This document shows, piece after piece, positions 17,444-26,999 of a stretch of DNA of 64,000 nt (position 1 is the stretch's first letter; every line of letters begins with the position of its first letter). The stretch lies in assembly GCF_900142625.1 (NCBI RefSeq), contig NZ_FRBN01000002.1, positions 186,001-250,000 of the forward strand. The letters are read 5' to 3'. Below the pieces are notes generated by a model. It did not search any database and was not told where the DNA came from. It saw only the letters and a program-made list of their open reading frames with translations. A program made the translations under genes and the position numbers. This stretch comes from Roseovarius marisflavi. GTDB taxonomy: Bacteria; Pseudomonadota; Alphaproteobacteria; Rhodobacterales; Rhodobacteraceae.

Positions 17444-17641
17444 ATGCGGATACTGATTTTAATGTTGGCATTTGCGGCGTCGCCGGTCTTTGCGAATGAC
17501 GTGCAAGTGCTCCGCCCTCAGGCCGAAAGTGCCAGTTCCACTGATCAGTGTGAAGGTATCCCTGCAAAAATTGGCGAGTATGCGCGAAATCATACCCTTC
17601 AGTCGTTTCGGCCATGTACATGTAGGATCAGCGTTGAGTGA
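17444..17641 (+). CDS. small secreted protein
   Basis: The 65-residue frame starts 12 bases after the protease stop. It has a clear signal peptide (MRILILMLAFAASPVFA, cleavage before NDV) and a short mature part with three Cys (CEGIPAKIGEYARNHTLQSF, then PCTC). It may be the last gene of the ClpP-like cassette or the beginning of a longer gene cut by the convergent gene that ends at 17674. No family recognised. Confidence 0.45.
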   Translation: MRILILMLAFAASPVFANDVQVLRPQAESASSTDQCEGIPAKIGEYARNHTLQSFRPCTCRISVE

Positions 17642-17673
17642 GGCATACACGGACGGACACAAGCATTCAGCTG

Positions 17674-18051
17674 CTAGGCCAAATTTCCATCAGCTTCCAA
17701 AGATTTTCTCATCCTCTCGAGCATTTGACCCCAGGGCGCATCATCCACACCTTCCGTCGCTCGTATTTTTTCCTCAGACAGCAGACGTGCAAGCGCCACG
17801 ACAGCCTCGGGATCGATTTCGACGGCTTTGGGCTTCGGATGCACGAACGGAAGTATGGTCTTCCACGCATTGATGGCCTGGGACCGATCTCCGTCCGCTT
17901 CGGCCTCTTCGGCGAGCCGAACCAGCGCCTCAACCGGGCATTTCCCCTGCGAGAGGAGCTTCTCAGCCACAGCCTCGCTGCGCCGCGAACGGGAGCCCTT
18001 CGGCCGCCCAGCGCCAGCCCGCTTCCCGCCATGTTTGCTTGCACGCGCCAT
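17674..18051 (-). CDS. hypothetical protein, terminase-small-subunit-like N-terminus
   Basis: The 125-residue protein begins with a basic tail, ARASKHGGKRAGAGRPKGSRSRRSEAVAE, of the GRP-rich kind seen at the start of phage small terminases and some plasmid proteins. It continues as an acidic helical domain ending NAWKTILPFVHPKPKAVEIDPEAVVALARLL. The ATG at 18051 has GGGA eight bases upstream and is preferred over the one at 18066. DNA or nucleic-acid binding is plausible from the basic tail; the function is not known. It converges on the ClpP-like cassette. Confidence 0.5.
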   Translation of the reverse strand: MARASKHGGKRAGAGRPKGSRSRRSEAVAEKLLSQGKCPVEALVRLAEEAEADGDRSQAINAWKTILPFVHPKPKAVEIDPEAVVALARLLSEEKIRATEGVDDAPWGQMLERMRKSLEADGNLA

Positions 18052-18398
18052 CTTGAATTCCCACAATACTTAATCAACTTCATTATACCCGCCGGGGGGC
18101 ATATTGGGGAAGGAATAAAACGTATAAGCTACTGAAGGTAATATGTATTGATGATTGAAATGGTGTTTTCTTCTCGGCAGAAAATATGACCGACCGCTCG
18201 GTGGAGAGGTCATTGGTCAGTTCTCTCTTGGGATTTTAAACCCAATTCTTTGTTCTGGAAACTTGCAGAAACACTCAGAAGGGGATATCGATCAAGCAGC
18301 ATCACGAGTGGAGCAACGGCTCCCGCCAACCTGCCTCAATCTGGCAAGGTGGCTTTGGAAACAAGATGCGGCCGTAAATGGCAACGAAAGGATTGAAT

Positions 18399-18713
18399 AT
18401 GAGCAATCACCCATCAAACTCAGACGCCCCAAGGACAAGTTTCCTGAGCAAAACTATGCCGCGAGCACTCACGCCGCGCCGTGAGCAACGGGTGCAACGG
18501 CTGGCCGACCTCGAACGCCTGCTCTGGATCGGACAACACGGCTCTCTAGGTCCACGAGGAATGTTGCTCAACACTTACGAACGCAACTTCCCTGTAAGTT
18601 ATCTGGCAATGCAACTGGAGATCGCACGACATGGGAAACCGCCAGGCCTCGTCGAAATCGCCGAACTAATCGAACTGGGGCTCAAAACCTGGCAGCCGAG
18701 GATTGTTGACTGA
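18399..18713 (+). CDS. hypothetical protein
   Basis: The 104-residue product starts at an ATG with AAAGGA seven bases upstream. It has a Ser/Pro-rich N-terminus and a helical C-terminal half (RREQRVQRLADLERLLWIG, then VEIAELIELGLKTWQPR). No family is recognised, and there is no signal peptide or membrane span. It converges on the large helicase gene with only 17 bases between stops. Confidence 0.45.
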   Translation: MSNHPSNSDAPRTSFLSKTMPRALTPRREQRVQRLADLERLLWIGQHGSLGPRGMLLNTYERNFPVSYLAMQLEIARHGKPPGLVEIAELIELGLKTWQPRIVD

Positions 18714-18730
18714 AACCTGCATATCTTGCG

Positions 18731-21670
18731 CTACTGTTGTCGTTTTCGGGTCCTGTCCTTCGGGATCGTCTTCTTTCCTTTGCAGTCCGGGTACTTCACG
18801 CATCCAAGGAATTTGCCCCACTTGCCCTTTCGCTCGACCAGCCAGCCATCGGAACACTCTGGGCAGGCTGGAAAGGTAGCACCACAACTGCAGACTAGAT
18901 TGCCAGGATGGGCTTTATCGCTGACCGGGAGGTCTTTACCGCACACGTTGCACGGTCGAAGCATCTCGCCACAGAGCTTTCGGTGCTCACACTGAAAGTA
19001 CGGGCTTCCCTTCTTTGATGTTTGCGAGAGCATTCGGCCTCCGCATGCACCGCATCGGTGTTCGGCAATGCCTGCGTCACCGAGTTCGACCACTCCATAG
19101 TCGGGGTTCTCAACCAGCTCACGCGCGAAGACCGAAGGCCTCTGACGATCCGCCAGAACCGTCACGGTTTTCCGTGCTCGCGTAAGGGCCACATAGAACA
19201 GCCGCCTTTCCTCCGCATGGTCGTACTCCTCCGGCTTAGGAAGAACGAGGTCCAGCAGTGGGTCATCGACAATCTCGGACGGGAACCCCATACGGTCCGA
19301 GGCAGCTTTCAGCACCACAACATGATCGGCTTCCAGCCCCTTGGAGCGATGGACCGTCATGAACTTGAGAGAGAGGTTCGGATAGCGCATGCGCAATTGT
19401 GGCAGCTCTTCTGGACGTAAGAAATTATAGCGCCCGAGCAAGAGAACGGACGTTTCGCTTCCACTCGCGGCGGCTTCTATGTGGTCTAGGGCAGCTTTCA
19501 GCGCCTCCTCTTCACCACCCCATCCATAGTGCGCTACACTAATCGCGGACGTCTCCGTAGTGCCTGCCGGAATGACCTGTTTCGTAATTTGAGACGGGTT
19601 CTGGAGAACGAATGTGCGAGCGGGCAAAGCGATCTTGTCGACACTTCGAAATGTCCGCCCCAAATCAACCGAGCTGTGCACACCAGACTCGCCAGCGAAT
19701 GTGCCGCCAAACTCTTCCCCAAAGTCTCTCATCAGGTGTATGTCTGATCCCGTGAAGCGATAAATCGACTGCCAGTCGTCTCCAACGGCAAAGACCCGCG
19801 CGTCCTCATGCTGCGCTTTGAGAGCTTTCAGAAGTCTCGCTCTTCCCTCGGAAATATCCTGGAACTCATCCACCAAAAGGTGGCGGTACGGGCTCTTGTA
19901 ACGCCCTGCTTTTACATGCTCGGTCGCCCGTACAATCATATCTTCAAAGTCGATGCGGTCGCCCAGGCGGTTTTGATAGGCTTCGAGCACTGGCTCAAAG
20001 ATTTTCAAGAACGCAGCGCCTCGCGCCTTGTCATGGGATTTTTCTACCCGGCCCAGACAGTTCGAGATGGTCGTCCCTGAACTTTTGAAGTGCCGCAGAA
20101 AGGTGCCCAGCACCTGCGTAAAGGCGTCCACCTGACCCATCTCTGTGAGTTGTTCGAAGACTTGCTCAGGCGGGATTGGGTTGGGTGTTGCATAGGGAGC
20201 AAGCTTTTCTTCCAGCGCCTCTGTCAGACGGCCTTCCACACGTTCGTAGCTGAAGGTTTCAATAAGCGTTGTTTGGTGTTCGGCGTGAACCTTTCGTTTC
20301 CACTCCATACCTTCGAGGTAGGCATTGCGATCAATGTGAGGCGCCGTGGTTAGCCTCGTTTCTCCGGTCGGCCCTCGGGATTTTCGAACGCCAAAGTGCT
20401 CAATATAGACACCACTTTCGGTGAGCCGGAAATCCGGTGTATAGGCGGTTCGGTTATTCTCAGGAAGGTGGTGTTCGTAGTCAGGTTCATACTCGTAGGC
20501 GATGCCATTCAAGTAGAGCCAATTGGCGATTTCCCACTCTTCGAAACTCCTTACCAAGTCGCCCTGGAGCGTTCGTAGCTCATGTGCCTCAACGTACTGG
20601 TAATATTCATCCTTGGTCTGGAAATCCCACTCACTTTTGTAGGGCCAATAGAACTCCGAGAACCACTTCAACAACAACATGCCAAGGGCCGGTTGCTTCG
20701 CGATGTCGTTGAAGAGGATGTCACGCAGCAGCGCCGTGAACTGCTTGTCGTCGCTTGCGTGAGGCGCCAAAGCTGGCGCTCCATTTTCGACCTGACGAAT
20801 GATGCTGTTGCCAAGGGCGTGGAAGGTCAGTGCGTCCACCTTCGCACCAGCTCGCTCTTCGATGCGAGTGGCCATTTCGGCGGCCGCATCTTTTCCAAAC
20901 GCCATTAGCAAGATTTCTTCCGGCTGCCGGATGCCACTTTTGATCAGATATGCGGCTTTGGCGACGATCACACTTGTCTTGCCAGAGCCTGCCCCAGCTA
21001 GAACGAGGGTCGCGTCTTCGTCGGCGACAACAGCCAGTCTCTGCTCTGGCGTCAGAGGATTGGACTCGATTGTGTCAAAGAAGTCTTTGAATGCGTCGAG
21101 CTCGGCGTTGGTAAACGATTTAATTGCAGCGTCGCGCGATCGCCCTGGCCCTTTTTGAAACGCCAATACTCGATCCAAGACTTTTTGCTGCTCACTTGGC
21201 AGGACACCGTTGGGTATCTCTGCAGGTAGTTTCTCGGCCACAGCATTCGCGCGCTCAAGGAATGGTTGAAGAAGGCATGCTGACGGATAACGCTTCGGCT
21301 GACCCAATCGTCCAACAGCTTCCGCTAGGGCACGGAGTTCTCCGTCCGATGCCTTCACTTGCTCGACAAAGTGCGCTCGCCAAGCCGCGTTAGCCGATGT
21401 GACGAAGTCAACTGCATCTGACTTTTTAAACCCAGCGACTTTGACCTCATTACCTTGCCTGATGGTGACCGCCACTGACGGCTTCCCCAAGGTCTTGGTA
21501 ACCTGCAGGGGGTGCGTGATGTCCGTAAAAGACAGTTGTCTCGGAGCCCGAGAAAGTAGTGTCACCCCAGAATTCGAAACTGCGATGCCTTTGTACTGGT
21601 GTCCCAATAGGCCAAAAAACAGACCAGCTAGGGCGCTTCTCACTATCTGTTTCTGCTCAGTGGGGGCCAT
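18731..21670 (-). CDS. UvrD-like (helicase IV type) DNA helicase with nuclease-like insert and zinc tail
   Basis: The 979-residue protein carries superfamily-1 motifs: Walker A LVLAGAGSGKTSVI near 222-235, DEFQD at 601-605, GDDWQSIYRF at 630-639 and RLFYVALTRARK near 840. Between the ATPase halves lies an insert with EYEPDYEHHLPENN, YTPDFRLTESGVYIEHFG (Asp413, Glu424). This has the PD-(D/E)xK nuclease-like look known from helicase IV relatives. The C-terminus has several CxxC pairs and a topoisomerase-type zinc ribbon (GKFLGCVKYPDCKGKK). It stands alone on the minus strand in the island. A DNA-repair or defence role is possible; HelD-type repair is the conservative reading. Confidence 0.8.
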   Translation of the reverse strand: MAPTEQKQIVRSALAGLFFGLLGHQYKGIAVSNSGVTLLSRAPRQLSFTDITHPLQVTKTLGKPSVAVTIRQGNEVKVAGFKKSDAVDFVTSANAAWRAHFVEQVKASDGELRALAEAVGRLGQPKRYPSACLLQPFLERANAVAEKLPAEIPNGVLPSEQQKVLDRVLAFQKGPGRSRDAAIKSFTNAELDAFKDFFDTIESNPLTPEQRLAVVADEDATLVLAGAGSGKTSVIVAKAAYLIKSGIRQPEEILLMAFGKDAAAEMATRIEERAGAKVDALTFHALGNSIIRQVENGAPALAPHASDDKQFTALLRDILFNDIAKQPALGMLLLKWFSEFYWPYKSEWDFQTKDEYYQYVEAHELRTLQGDLVRSFEEWEIANWLYLNGIAYEYEPDYEHHLPENNRTAYTPDFRLTESGVYIEHFGVRKSRGPTGETRLTTAPHIDRNAYLEGMEWKRKVHAEHQTTLIETFSYERVEGRLTEALEEKLAPYATPNPIPPEQVFEQLTEMGQVDAFTQVLGTFLRHFKSSGTTISNCLGRVEKSHDKARGAAFLKIFEPVLEAYQNRLGDRIDFEDMIVRATEHVKAGRYKSPYRHLLVDEFQDISEGRARLLKALKAQHEDARVFAVGDDWQSIYRFTGSDIHLMRDFGEEFGGTFAGESGVHSSVDLGRTFRSVDKIALPARTFVLQNPSQITKQVIPAGTTETSAISVAHYGWGGEEEALKAALDHIEAAASGSETSVLLLGRYNFLRPEELPQLRMRYPNLSLKFMTVHRSKGLEADHVVVLKAASDRMGFPSEIVDDPLLDLVLPKPEEYDHAEERRLFYVALTRARKTVTVLADRQRPSVFARELVENPDYGVVELGDAGIAEHRCGACGGRMLSQTSKKGSPYFQCEHRKLCGEMLRPCNVCGKDLPVSDKAHPGNLVCSCGATFPACPECSDGWLVERKGKWGKFLGCVKYPDCKGKKTIPKDRTRKRQQ

Positions 21671-21842
21671 ATCGCTGAATTCCTGGAGTCATGTCTTCGC
21701 GAATTTATACAGCAAAATCAGTCGATAAAAAGGCAACAGCCTATAGGTCGAAATCGAATAATTGAGGTCGTGCAAGATCCATTTTGTAGTCTGCTCACGC
21801 GGACTGCTAGTATTATTGCGCTGAGCAATTAGACCACAACGA

Positions 21843-22850
21843 CTAGGCCAACTCGTAAGCTTTTGAAATGTTGGAAAGAGCCTCTGCCGCTATCGCGAAT
21901 GACCTTAGACGTGCGGCATGATCGTGGATCATACCGGTCACCATAACTTCTTCGGGTTGGTAACATTCAATCAGGGTGGCAAGTTCGCGATGAACCGTTT
22001 CAGGGCTGCCTGTTGCCGAACAGGAAAGCGCTTGTTTCACTTGTGCAAGAACCGGTGCTGGTATCTCAGCTGAGAGATCTTCAACCGGGCGAGGGAGCTT
22101 ACCTGGACGGCCAGTTCGCAAGCGGGCGAAGGCGAGCATTTGCGATGATCGAAGATACATTGCTTCGTCATCAGTTGCCGCTGCACAGACCCCAGCGGCC
22201 AACATGAAGTACGGCTTGGCAAGCCACTGGGATGGGCGGAATGTTGATCTGTATGTTGCGATTGCATCCTCAAGCATTGCGGGCGCGAAATGCGAGGCGA
22301 ACGCATAAGGCAACCCGAGATAAGCAGCGAGCTGCGCGCCATAAAGGCTAGAGCCGAGTATCCAGACTGGAACATGTGTGCCCTGTCCGGGAACTGCCCG
22401 GATTTGCGCTTCTTCTGAAGCGTCGCCGAAGTACCCCAAGACTTCCGCTACATCCTGCGGAAAGTTATCATTGGCTTCCATATGCCTTCTGAGGGCGTGC
22501 GCCGTCACTCCATCGGTACCTGGAGCGCGGCCAAGCCCAAGATCAACACGCCCCGGATAAAGCGTGGCAAGTGTGCCAAACTGCTCAGCAATGACCAGAG
22601 GCGCATGGTTTGGAAGCATGATGCCCCCAGCACCAACGCGGATGGTCTTGGTGGCCGATGCGACCGCTCCTATCACGACAGCGGTTGCAGCACTGGCGAT
22701 GCCCGGCATGTTGTGGTGCTCGGCCAACCAATAGCGATGATAGCCGCTTGCCTCGGCATGGCGCGCCAGGTCGACTGTATTGCTCAGGGCATCAGCGGCT
22801 GTTCCACCTTCCGGGATGGGCGACAGATCAAGCAGAGAAAAATGCTGCAA
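21843..22850 (-). CDS. LLM-class flavin-dependent oxidoreductase (luciferase-like)
   Basis: The 335-residue protein is a bacterial-luciferase-like monooxygenase of the alkane/MsnO8 subtype. Landmarks are [97 protein letters not shown] and [27 protein letters not shown]. It would bind FMNH2 or F420 in a TIM barrel; the substrate is unknown. Length is complete. It is preceded by a 76-bp gap from the DUF3010 gene on the same strand. Island-borne or older chromosomal origin cannot be told apart by eye. Confidence 0.85.
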   Translation of the reverse strand: MQHFSLLDLSPIPEGGTAADALSNTVDLARHAEASGYHRYWLAEHHNMPGIASAATAVVIGAVASATKTIRVGAGGIMLPNHAPLVIAEQFGTLATLYPGRVDLGLGRAPGTDGVTAHALRRHMEANDNFPQDVAEVLGYFGDASEEAQIRAVPGQGTHVPVWILGSSLYGAQLAAYLGLPYAFASHFAPAMLEDAIATYRSTFRPSQWLAKPYFMLAAGVCAAATDDEAMYLRSSQMLAFARLRTGRPGKLPRPVEDLSAEIPAPVLAQVKQALSCSATGSPETVHRELATLIECYQPEEVMVTGMIHDHAARLRSFAIAAEALSNISKAYELA

Positions 22851-22926
22851 TTTTGGCTCCTTGTTTTCTGTGTGCCCAATTAGGTCAAAAGAGGGCCGAT
22901 CGTTACTGGCGCAGGTAGTTAGGAAA

Positions 22927-23361
22927 TCAGCCCCTAGTCAAAACATAAGCACCGGCAAGAAAGGCGTTCTTCAAATAAACTGGCAACTTCTCGGGATACT
23001 CTTCAACTTCCTTCTTGGCGAAGTGAGCAAGGGCCACCGGACTGACAAACCGCGTGTGACACCCTTCCACGAGTTGGATTAAAGTTTCGATTTTGAAGGA
23101 TATGGCTCCACCGGCCATTCTGCCTTTTTTGGCACGGGTTTTGATCACAAAGGTGTCAATTTCGTTTTCGCGGGAAAACTCTTGAAGAGCCGCTAGGAAT
23201 GATCGCAGGTCGATCTCAGATGTATCGTCGTCGAGCTCAATCCGTGTGGTCTTTAGTCGAAGCATCTCGATAATGCCTTCATCATTTAGGTGAACGACGG
23301 CAAGCCGAACCTCTTTTGCCGAAATCTCACAACCACATACCACCATGTACAATTCCTTCAT
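22927..23361 (-). CDS. DUF3010-family protein
   Basis: The 144-residue protein matches the DUF3010 pattern: [18 protein letters not shown] near the start, then [36 protein letters not shown] and [20 protein letters not shown] at the end. The fold is predicted to be RNase-H-like, but no activity is known. A second ATG at 23346 gives the length most relatives have. No partner gene is evident. Confidence 0.7.
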   Translation of the reverse strand: MKELYMVVCGCEISAKEVRLAVVHLNDEGIIEMLRLKTTRIELDDDTSEIDLRSFLAALQEFSRENEIDTFVIKTRAKKGRMAGGAISFKIETLIQLVEGCHTRFVSPVALAHFAKKEVEEYPEKLPVYLKNAFLAGAYVLTRG

Positions 23362-23644
23362 GTGTTAAATCCACACTACTACTCTTTTATGATCTGATAA
23401 CCCAATTACCCGGTTCTGCATCTTTCAGTGTTGGGCTATCGGATTTGCGCCCAGTGAATGAGTTGTAAGGATAGTTACTTTTAGCGGCAGTGCCAAAACT
23501 CACAAATTTGCCATATCCAACGGTTTCTGATCCGGGTTCAGGCGCACTATGGATAGGTTTAATGCTGCCGCCACACTTACCCACAGAGGTGGTCCTAGAT
23601 TTCCGACCAGTTTGCAGCCTTGTTAAGATGGATCATGGTTTCAT

Positions 23645-23840
23645 TTAGGCTGCCAATCTCATTGGTTCTGTATTGCTGGCATAGGCCTCATCGGGGGTCA
23701 ATATGCCGTGGGTCGAATGTGGGCGCTCAGAGTTGTAGTAGGCCAGCCATTTGCCGATCCCAGTCCGCATTTCAGAACCTGTCTCAAAAGCATTCAGATA
23801 AACGCATTCATACTTAAGCGATCGCCATAGTCTTGCCGCG
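23645..23840 (-). pseudogene. IS3-family transposase (OrfB), C-terminal remnant
   Basis: About 55 codons match the end of an IS3 OrfB integrase: RLWRSLKYECVYLNAFETGSEMRTGIGKWLAYYNSERPHSTHGILTPDEAYA. The catalytic Asp residues and OrfA are absent. The left side runs into the IS6 scrap, so the two insertion sequences have recombined or been deleted together. Confidence 0.8.
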
Positions 23841-23873
23841 TTCACGCCGCGTAGATGCGTCATAGTACCCCGG

Positions 23874-23993
23874 CCCGGATAGGCGGATGATCTCGGGGCT
23901 CGTCTTGAAGTAGCGAAAGGGGCTGCGTTTTGTCATCCACAGAAACTAAGTGCTCGCCCTGCCCGCCTCAACCGATTTTGCTCTGACAGTGCC
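23874..23993 (-). pseudogene. IS6-family insertion sequence, left-end remnant
   Basis: Reading the minus strand from 23936, MTKRSPFRYFKTSPEIIRL is the usual start of an IS6-type transposase and breaks off after about 20 codons. GGCACTGTC at 23993-23985, about 50 bases upstream, resembles the terminal repeat start of that family. Only this end remains. Confidence 0.6.
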
Positions 23994-24019
23994 CTCGCAA
24001 ATACCCGGAGGGCGCGCGC

Positions 24020-25456
24020 TTAGCCGTCCACCAGGGACCAGAACCCGTATTTGCGGCCATGTTTCTGCCGAAGCGCTGCGACAAAACCCTCATGCGTCTG
24101 GACTGCACGATAGTCGGTGATCGCCTGCTCCGACGCCTGGCATTCGGCCAGATGGCGCGCGGCATGGCGGTAGCGCGTGGATTTCGCACCCTTCAGCGTG
24201 TCCTCGACCATCGCGCGGCGCAGTAGCGTCGCGGCCAGCGGGTGGCGCGCGTCCAGCGCCTCTGCGCCCTGGGTCAGCGTGGTGTAGTTATCGCCGTCCA
24301 GCTCATCGGCGCGCGCCAGCACAACCCGCGCGGCCCGGTCAAGAGCGGGCCAGTCGACTAGGAAACTGATCGCCGCGCCGAGGCGAGGATAGGCTTCGAC
24401 AACATCGAGCGCCTTTTCCTCGGCCTCGACGTCGTCAAAATCCGGCAACAGCTTGAGGTATTTGCGCAAGGCGCGCGCGCTCAGACCCTGCTCGAACGCG
24501 GTCCAGAGATGCGCCTTCAGTTCATCCAGCTTGCCCAGACGTTTTAGGCAATCTTCATAAACCTCATCAAGGTTGGAATTGAACCTCCGGAAGGGGGTAT
24601 CCGCCTCGCGCGCCATGCACCGTCGAAGAATGTCGTAGGCTTCCTGAACGCGCCCCGCGTCGATCAGACGGCGCGCCACACCGGAGGCGACGGTACCATA
24701 GGTCAGCTGCTCGGCCGAGTAGCGAGCCATGTAGGCATCGACATCACCCTGCGCATCGGCCACATCGGCAAGGATGATCGAGCAGGTTGACTGCTTTGCG
24801 CGGCGCACGGAGTCTGCGGGCGACGAGGACAGGCCAAAGCGTTCATACGCAGCCAGCTCTTCCGGTGTCGGCGGCGTGTCGGCCCATGTCTTGGTGATCT
24901 GTTTGAGATGCTCCAACCCTTCCGGACCAAGCGCCTCTGCTGTCTCCTGGATAATGCCGTCAAATTCGCCATAGCCCGCATCGGCGACCGCATCGAGGAT
25001 CCGCTCGGCCAGCGTCTGCGGGTTGATCGTGACCCGGGGCGCCACCTGCCCGATCATCGTTACCGCCTCGCTAAACACATCGCCTACCGAACCGTTGCTG
25101 TCATCTGTGCGCTCATGGATCGACGGGGCGAGTTGCAGGAAGGACCAGAGAAGCTCGAACGCCTCGCCTGCATCATGCGGCGCGATCACCGTCTCGATCT
25201 GGGCCAACAGACTGTTCAGATCCTTGACCAGCGCACGCTGCTTGCGCCAGTCGACATAGCTTCGCGACCGACGCAGCGACGCAAACCGCTTGCGCAGATC
25301 AGCGACCACCTCCTTGGGGCCCTGTGCTGCGCTCAGTTCCATCCGGGCGCGACGCTGCAAGGCCGCAGACCCCTGCACCAGCTCCATCACCAGCTCAGCA
25401 AGCTTGGGCGCGCCAAGCCTTTCGAGATTGGCTTTGTTCAGTGTTTTCTTAGACAT
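24020..25456 (-). CDS. DUF6880-family protein
   Basis: The 478-residue protein starts LNKANLERLGAPKLAELVMELVQGSAALQRRARMELSAAQGPKEV, then a basic RKRFASLRRSRSYVDWRK and a long run of helical repeat-like pairs to the end, as in the DUF6880 family. It is soluble and has no motif of an enzyme. The DNA is clearly more GC-rich than most island genes, so it was probably picked up from a related genome with chromosome-like composition. Related proteins occur near integrases, but the function is unknown. The ATG at 25456 is chosen over 25465. Confidence 0.7.
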   Translation of the reverse strand: MSKKTLNKANLERLGAPKLAELVMELVQGSAALQRRARMELSAAQGPKEVVADLRKRFASLRRSRSYVDWRKQRALVKDLNSLLAQIETVIAPHDAGEAFELLWSFLQLAPSIHERTDDSNGSVGDVFSEAVTMIGQVAPRVTINPQTLAERILDAVADAGYGEFDGIIQETAEALGPEGLEHLKQITKTWADTPPTPEELAAYERFGLSSSPADSVRRAKQSTCSIILADVADAQGDVDAYMARYSAEQLTYGTVASGVARRLIDAGRVQEAYDILRRCMAREADTPFRRFNSNLDEVYEDCLKRLGKLDELKAHLWTAFEQGLSARALRKYLKLLPDFDDVEAEEKALDVVEAYPRLGAAISFLVDWPALDRAARVVLARADELDGDNYTTLTQGAEALDARHPLAATLLRRAMVEDTLKGAKSTRYRHAARHLAECQASEQAITDYRAVQTHEGFVAALRQKHGRKYGFWSLVDG

Positions 25457-25665
25457 CGCGGTCACTCGGGATCAGTTCCGAGGAATCGTATCCGAAAATC
25501 ACCTTGGATGACAGAGTGCCGCCGTCGAGCCGGAACATTGATTTCATTGAATATTTGTTGTGCGACTCGTCAAACGTTGACGTGGCGTTGACATGGAATG
25601 CGGACAAGCAAAAAGCCCCGCGAGATGCGAGACCTAAGGCTTTGGTATTATTCGGTAAATTTGAT

Positions 25666-25710
25666 TGCGGGAGTAGGATTTGAATCTACGACCTTAAGGT
25701 TATGAGGCAG
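25666..25710 (-). repeat. decayed copy of initiator tRNA-Met 3' half (old attachment site)
   Basis: Read on the minus strand, the anticodon loop CTCATAACC, the extra-loop AAGGTCGTAG, the T-loop ATTCAAATC and the acceptor end CCTACTCCCGCAA of initiator tRNA are all present, with a few changes. The 5' half is missing and CCA is not intact, so it is not a working tRNA. Half-tRNA copies of this kind are left by islands that integrate in tRNA genes. Confidence 0.65.
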
Positions 25711-25798
25711 ACACGCAACATATGTCCGTTTGTGGATGGCTGTCGGCAGACGATCTACGAAATCGAAATGGGGGCGCATTTGATCATAATAGCTTCAA

Positions 25799-26995
25799 TC
25801 AGGGTCCGTGTAACTGGTCGAGAAAGCCACCATACCATTGCATCATTTTGGTTCGATCTTGCAGGTACTCCGCCGAATTATAAGCCGCGCGGATCTTATT
25901 GCCTTCAACATGCGCCAACTGACGCTCAACCCAATCACGGTTGAAGCCGTTTTCGTTCAGATGCGTTGAAGCGATGGTTCGGAACCCATGTGTTACCATC
26001 TGCTCTTTCGTGTAACCCAGCCGACGCAACGCGGCGTTCATCGTATTCTCGCTAATTGGTCGCCCCTTCGAACGAAGGGATGGGAGAATAAGTTTTTCCC
26101 GCCCAGTAATGGTTTGTATTGCCCGAAGAATTTCAACGACCTGGGTTGAAAGAGGGACAATGTGGGGTCGTTGCATTTTCATGCGTGCCGCCGGGATAGT
26201 GAGACGTCCCGTCTCCCAAGATACATCACACCATTCCGCGTACCGAATTTCGCCAGACCTTAAGAAGGTATAGGCGGCAAGTAGAAGGCCTGTTCGGGTT
26301 GTGGGATCCCCTTCAAAGCCTCGAATAGCGCGAAGCAGTTCTCCGATCTTTTTTGGTTCTAGCACGGCCGGATGATGAGAACGCTTTGGGACTGTAAGCG
26401 CGTCGCGCAAATCCGCGGCAACATCACGCTCCGCTCTGCCTGTTGCGATGGCGTATCTGAATACTTGGCCACTTACGCTTCTAAGACGAGTTGCGGTTTC
26501 GTAGGTTCCCTGCGCTTCAATTTCTCTCAAAACAACCAGTAGGTCAGCAGCAACGATATCCCAGACTGGTAGATGACCCAGCCCTGGGTAACTCTTTTCG
26601 AGAAGCCATTGCAGTTTGTTCAGTGTCGCCTTTGAAGCACCCTCACGCCGACGCTTGTCCCACCATTCCCTACTCACGTCCTTCCAAGTGGGGGTTGCCT
26701 CAGTTTGGGCTATTTTAGGCTTCGCATTACGTTTTTGGACAGATGGGTCGACACCCTCCGCCAAAAGAGATTTCGCCTCATCACGTGCGGATCGCGCCTT
26801 GGCAAGACCTACAATCGGGTATCGACCTAGACTAAGAAGTTTTTGTTTTCCATCGTAACGGTACGCCAAGCGCCACAACTTCGAGCCACCTGTTGTGATC
26901 AACAGATGAAGCCCGCCACCATCGCTCTTTTTATAGGGCTTCGCAGCAGGTTTAAGATTCTTAATTGCGGTGTCTGTAAGCGGCTTTGAGGACAT
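25799..26995 (-). CDS. P4-type tyrosine integrase of the tRNA-Phe island
   Basis: The 398-residue protein is complete. An N-terminal arm-binding domain (LTDTAIKNLKPAAKPYKKSDGGGLHLLIT, RYDGKQKLLSLGRYP) is followed by a core-binding domain and a catalytic domain. The catalytic residues are Arg246 (TFLRSGEI), Lys272, His336 and Arg339 (HGFRTIAS), His362 and nucleophile Tyr372 (RAAYNSAEY). It lies 190 bp from the tRNA-Phe 3' end and is transcribed away from it, the usual layout. The promoter region contains the TGTTGGTA repeats at 27000-27028, which could couple integrase binding to its own expression. It should integrate and excise the 9086-27202 island. Confidence 0.95.
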   Translation of the reverse strand: MSSKPLTDTAIKNLKPAAKPYKKSDGGGLHLLITTGGSKLWRLAYRYDGKQKLLSLGRYPIVGLAKARSARDEAKSLLAEGVDPSVQKRNAKPKIAQTEATPTWKDVSREWWDKRRREGASKATLNKLQWLLEKSYPGLGHLPVWDIVAADLLVVLREIEAQGTYETATRLRSVSGQVFRYAIATGRAERDVAADLRDALTVPKRSHHPAVLEPKKIGELLRAIRGFEGDPTTRTGLLLAAYTFLRSGEIRYAEWCDVSWETGRLTIPAARMKMQRPHIVPLSTQVVEILRAIQTITGREKLILPSLRSKGRPISENTMNAALRRLGYTKEQMVTHGFRTIASTHLNENGFNRDWVERQLAHVEGNKIRAAYNSAEYLQDRTKMMQWYGGFLDQLHGP

Positions 26996-26999
26996 GATT

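Noticed and set aside
23387..23584. 65-codon minus-strand frame after the DUF3010 gene
   Set aside because: Ser/Gly/Pro-rich, no ribosome site or relative recognised; not enough support to call a gene.
25666..25710. functional initiator tRNA
   Set aside because: The 5' half and the acceptor pairing are missing and several bases are changed; kept only as a relic.
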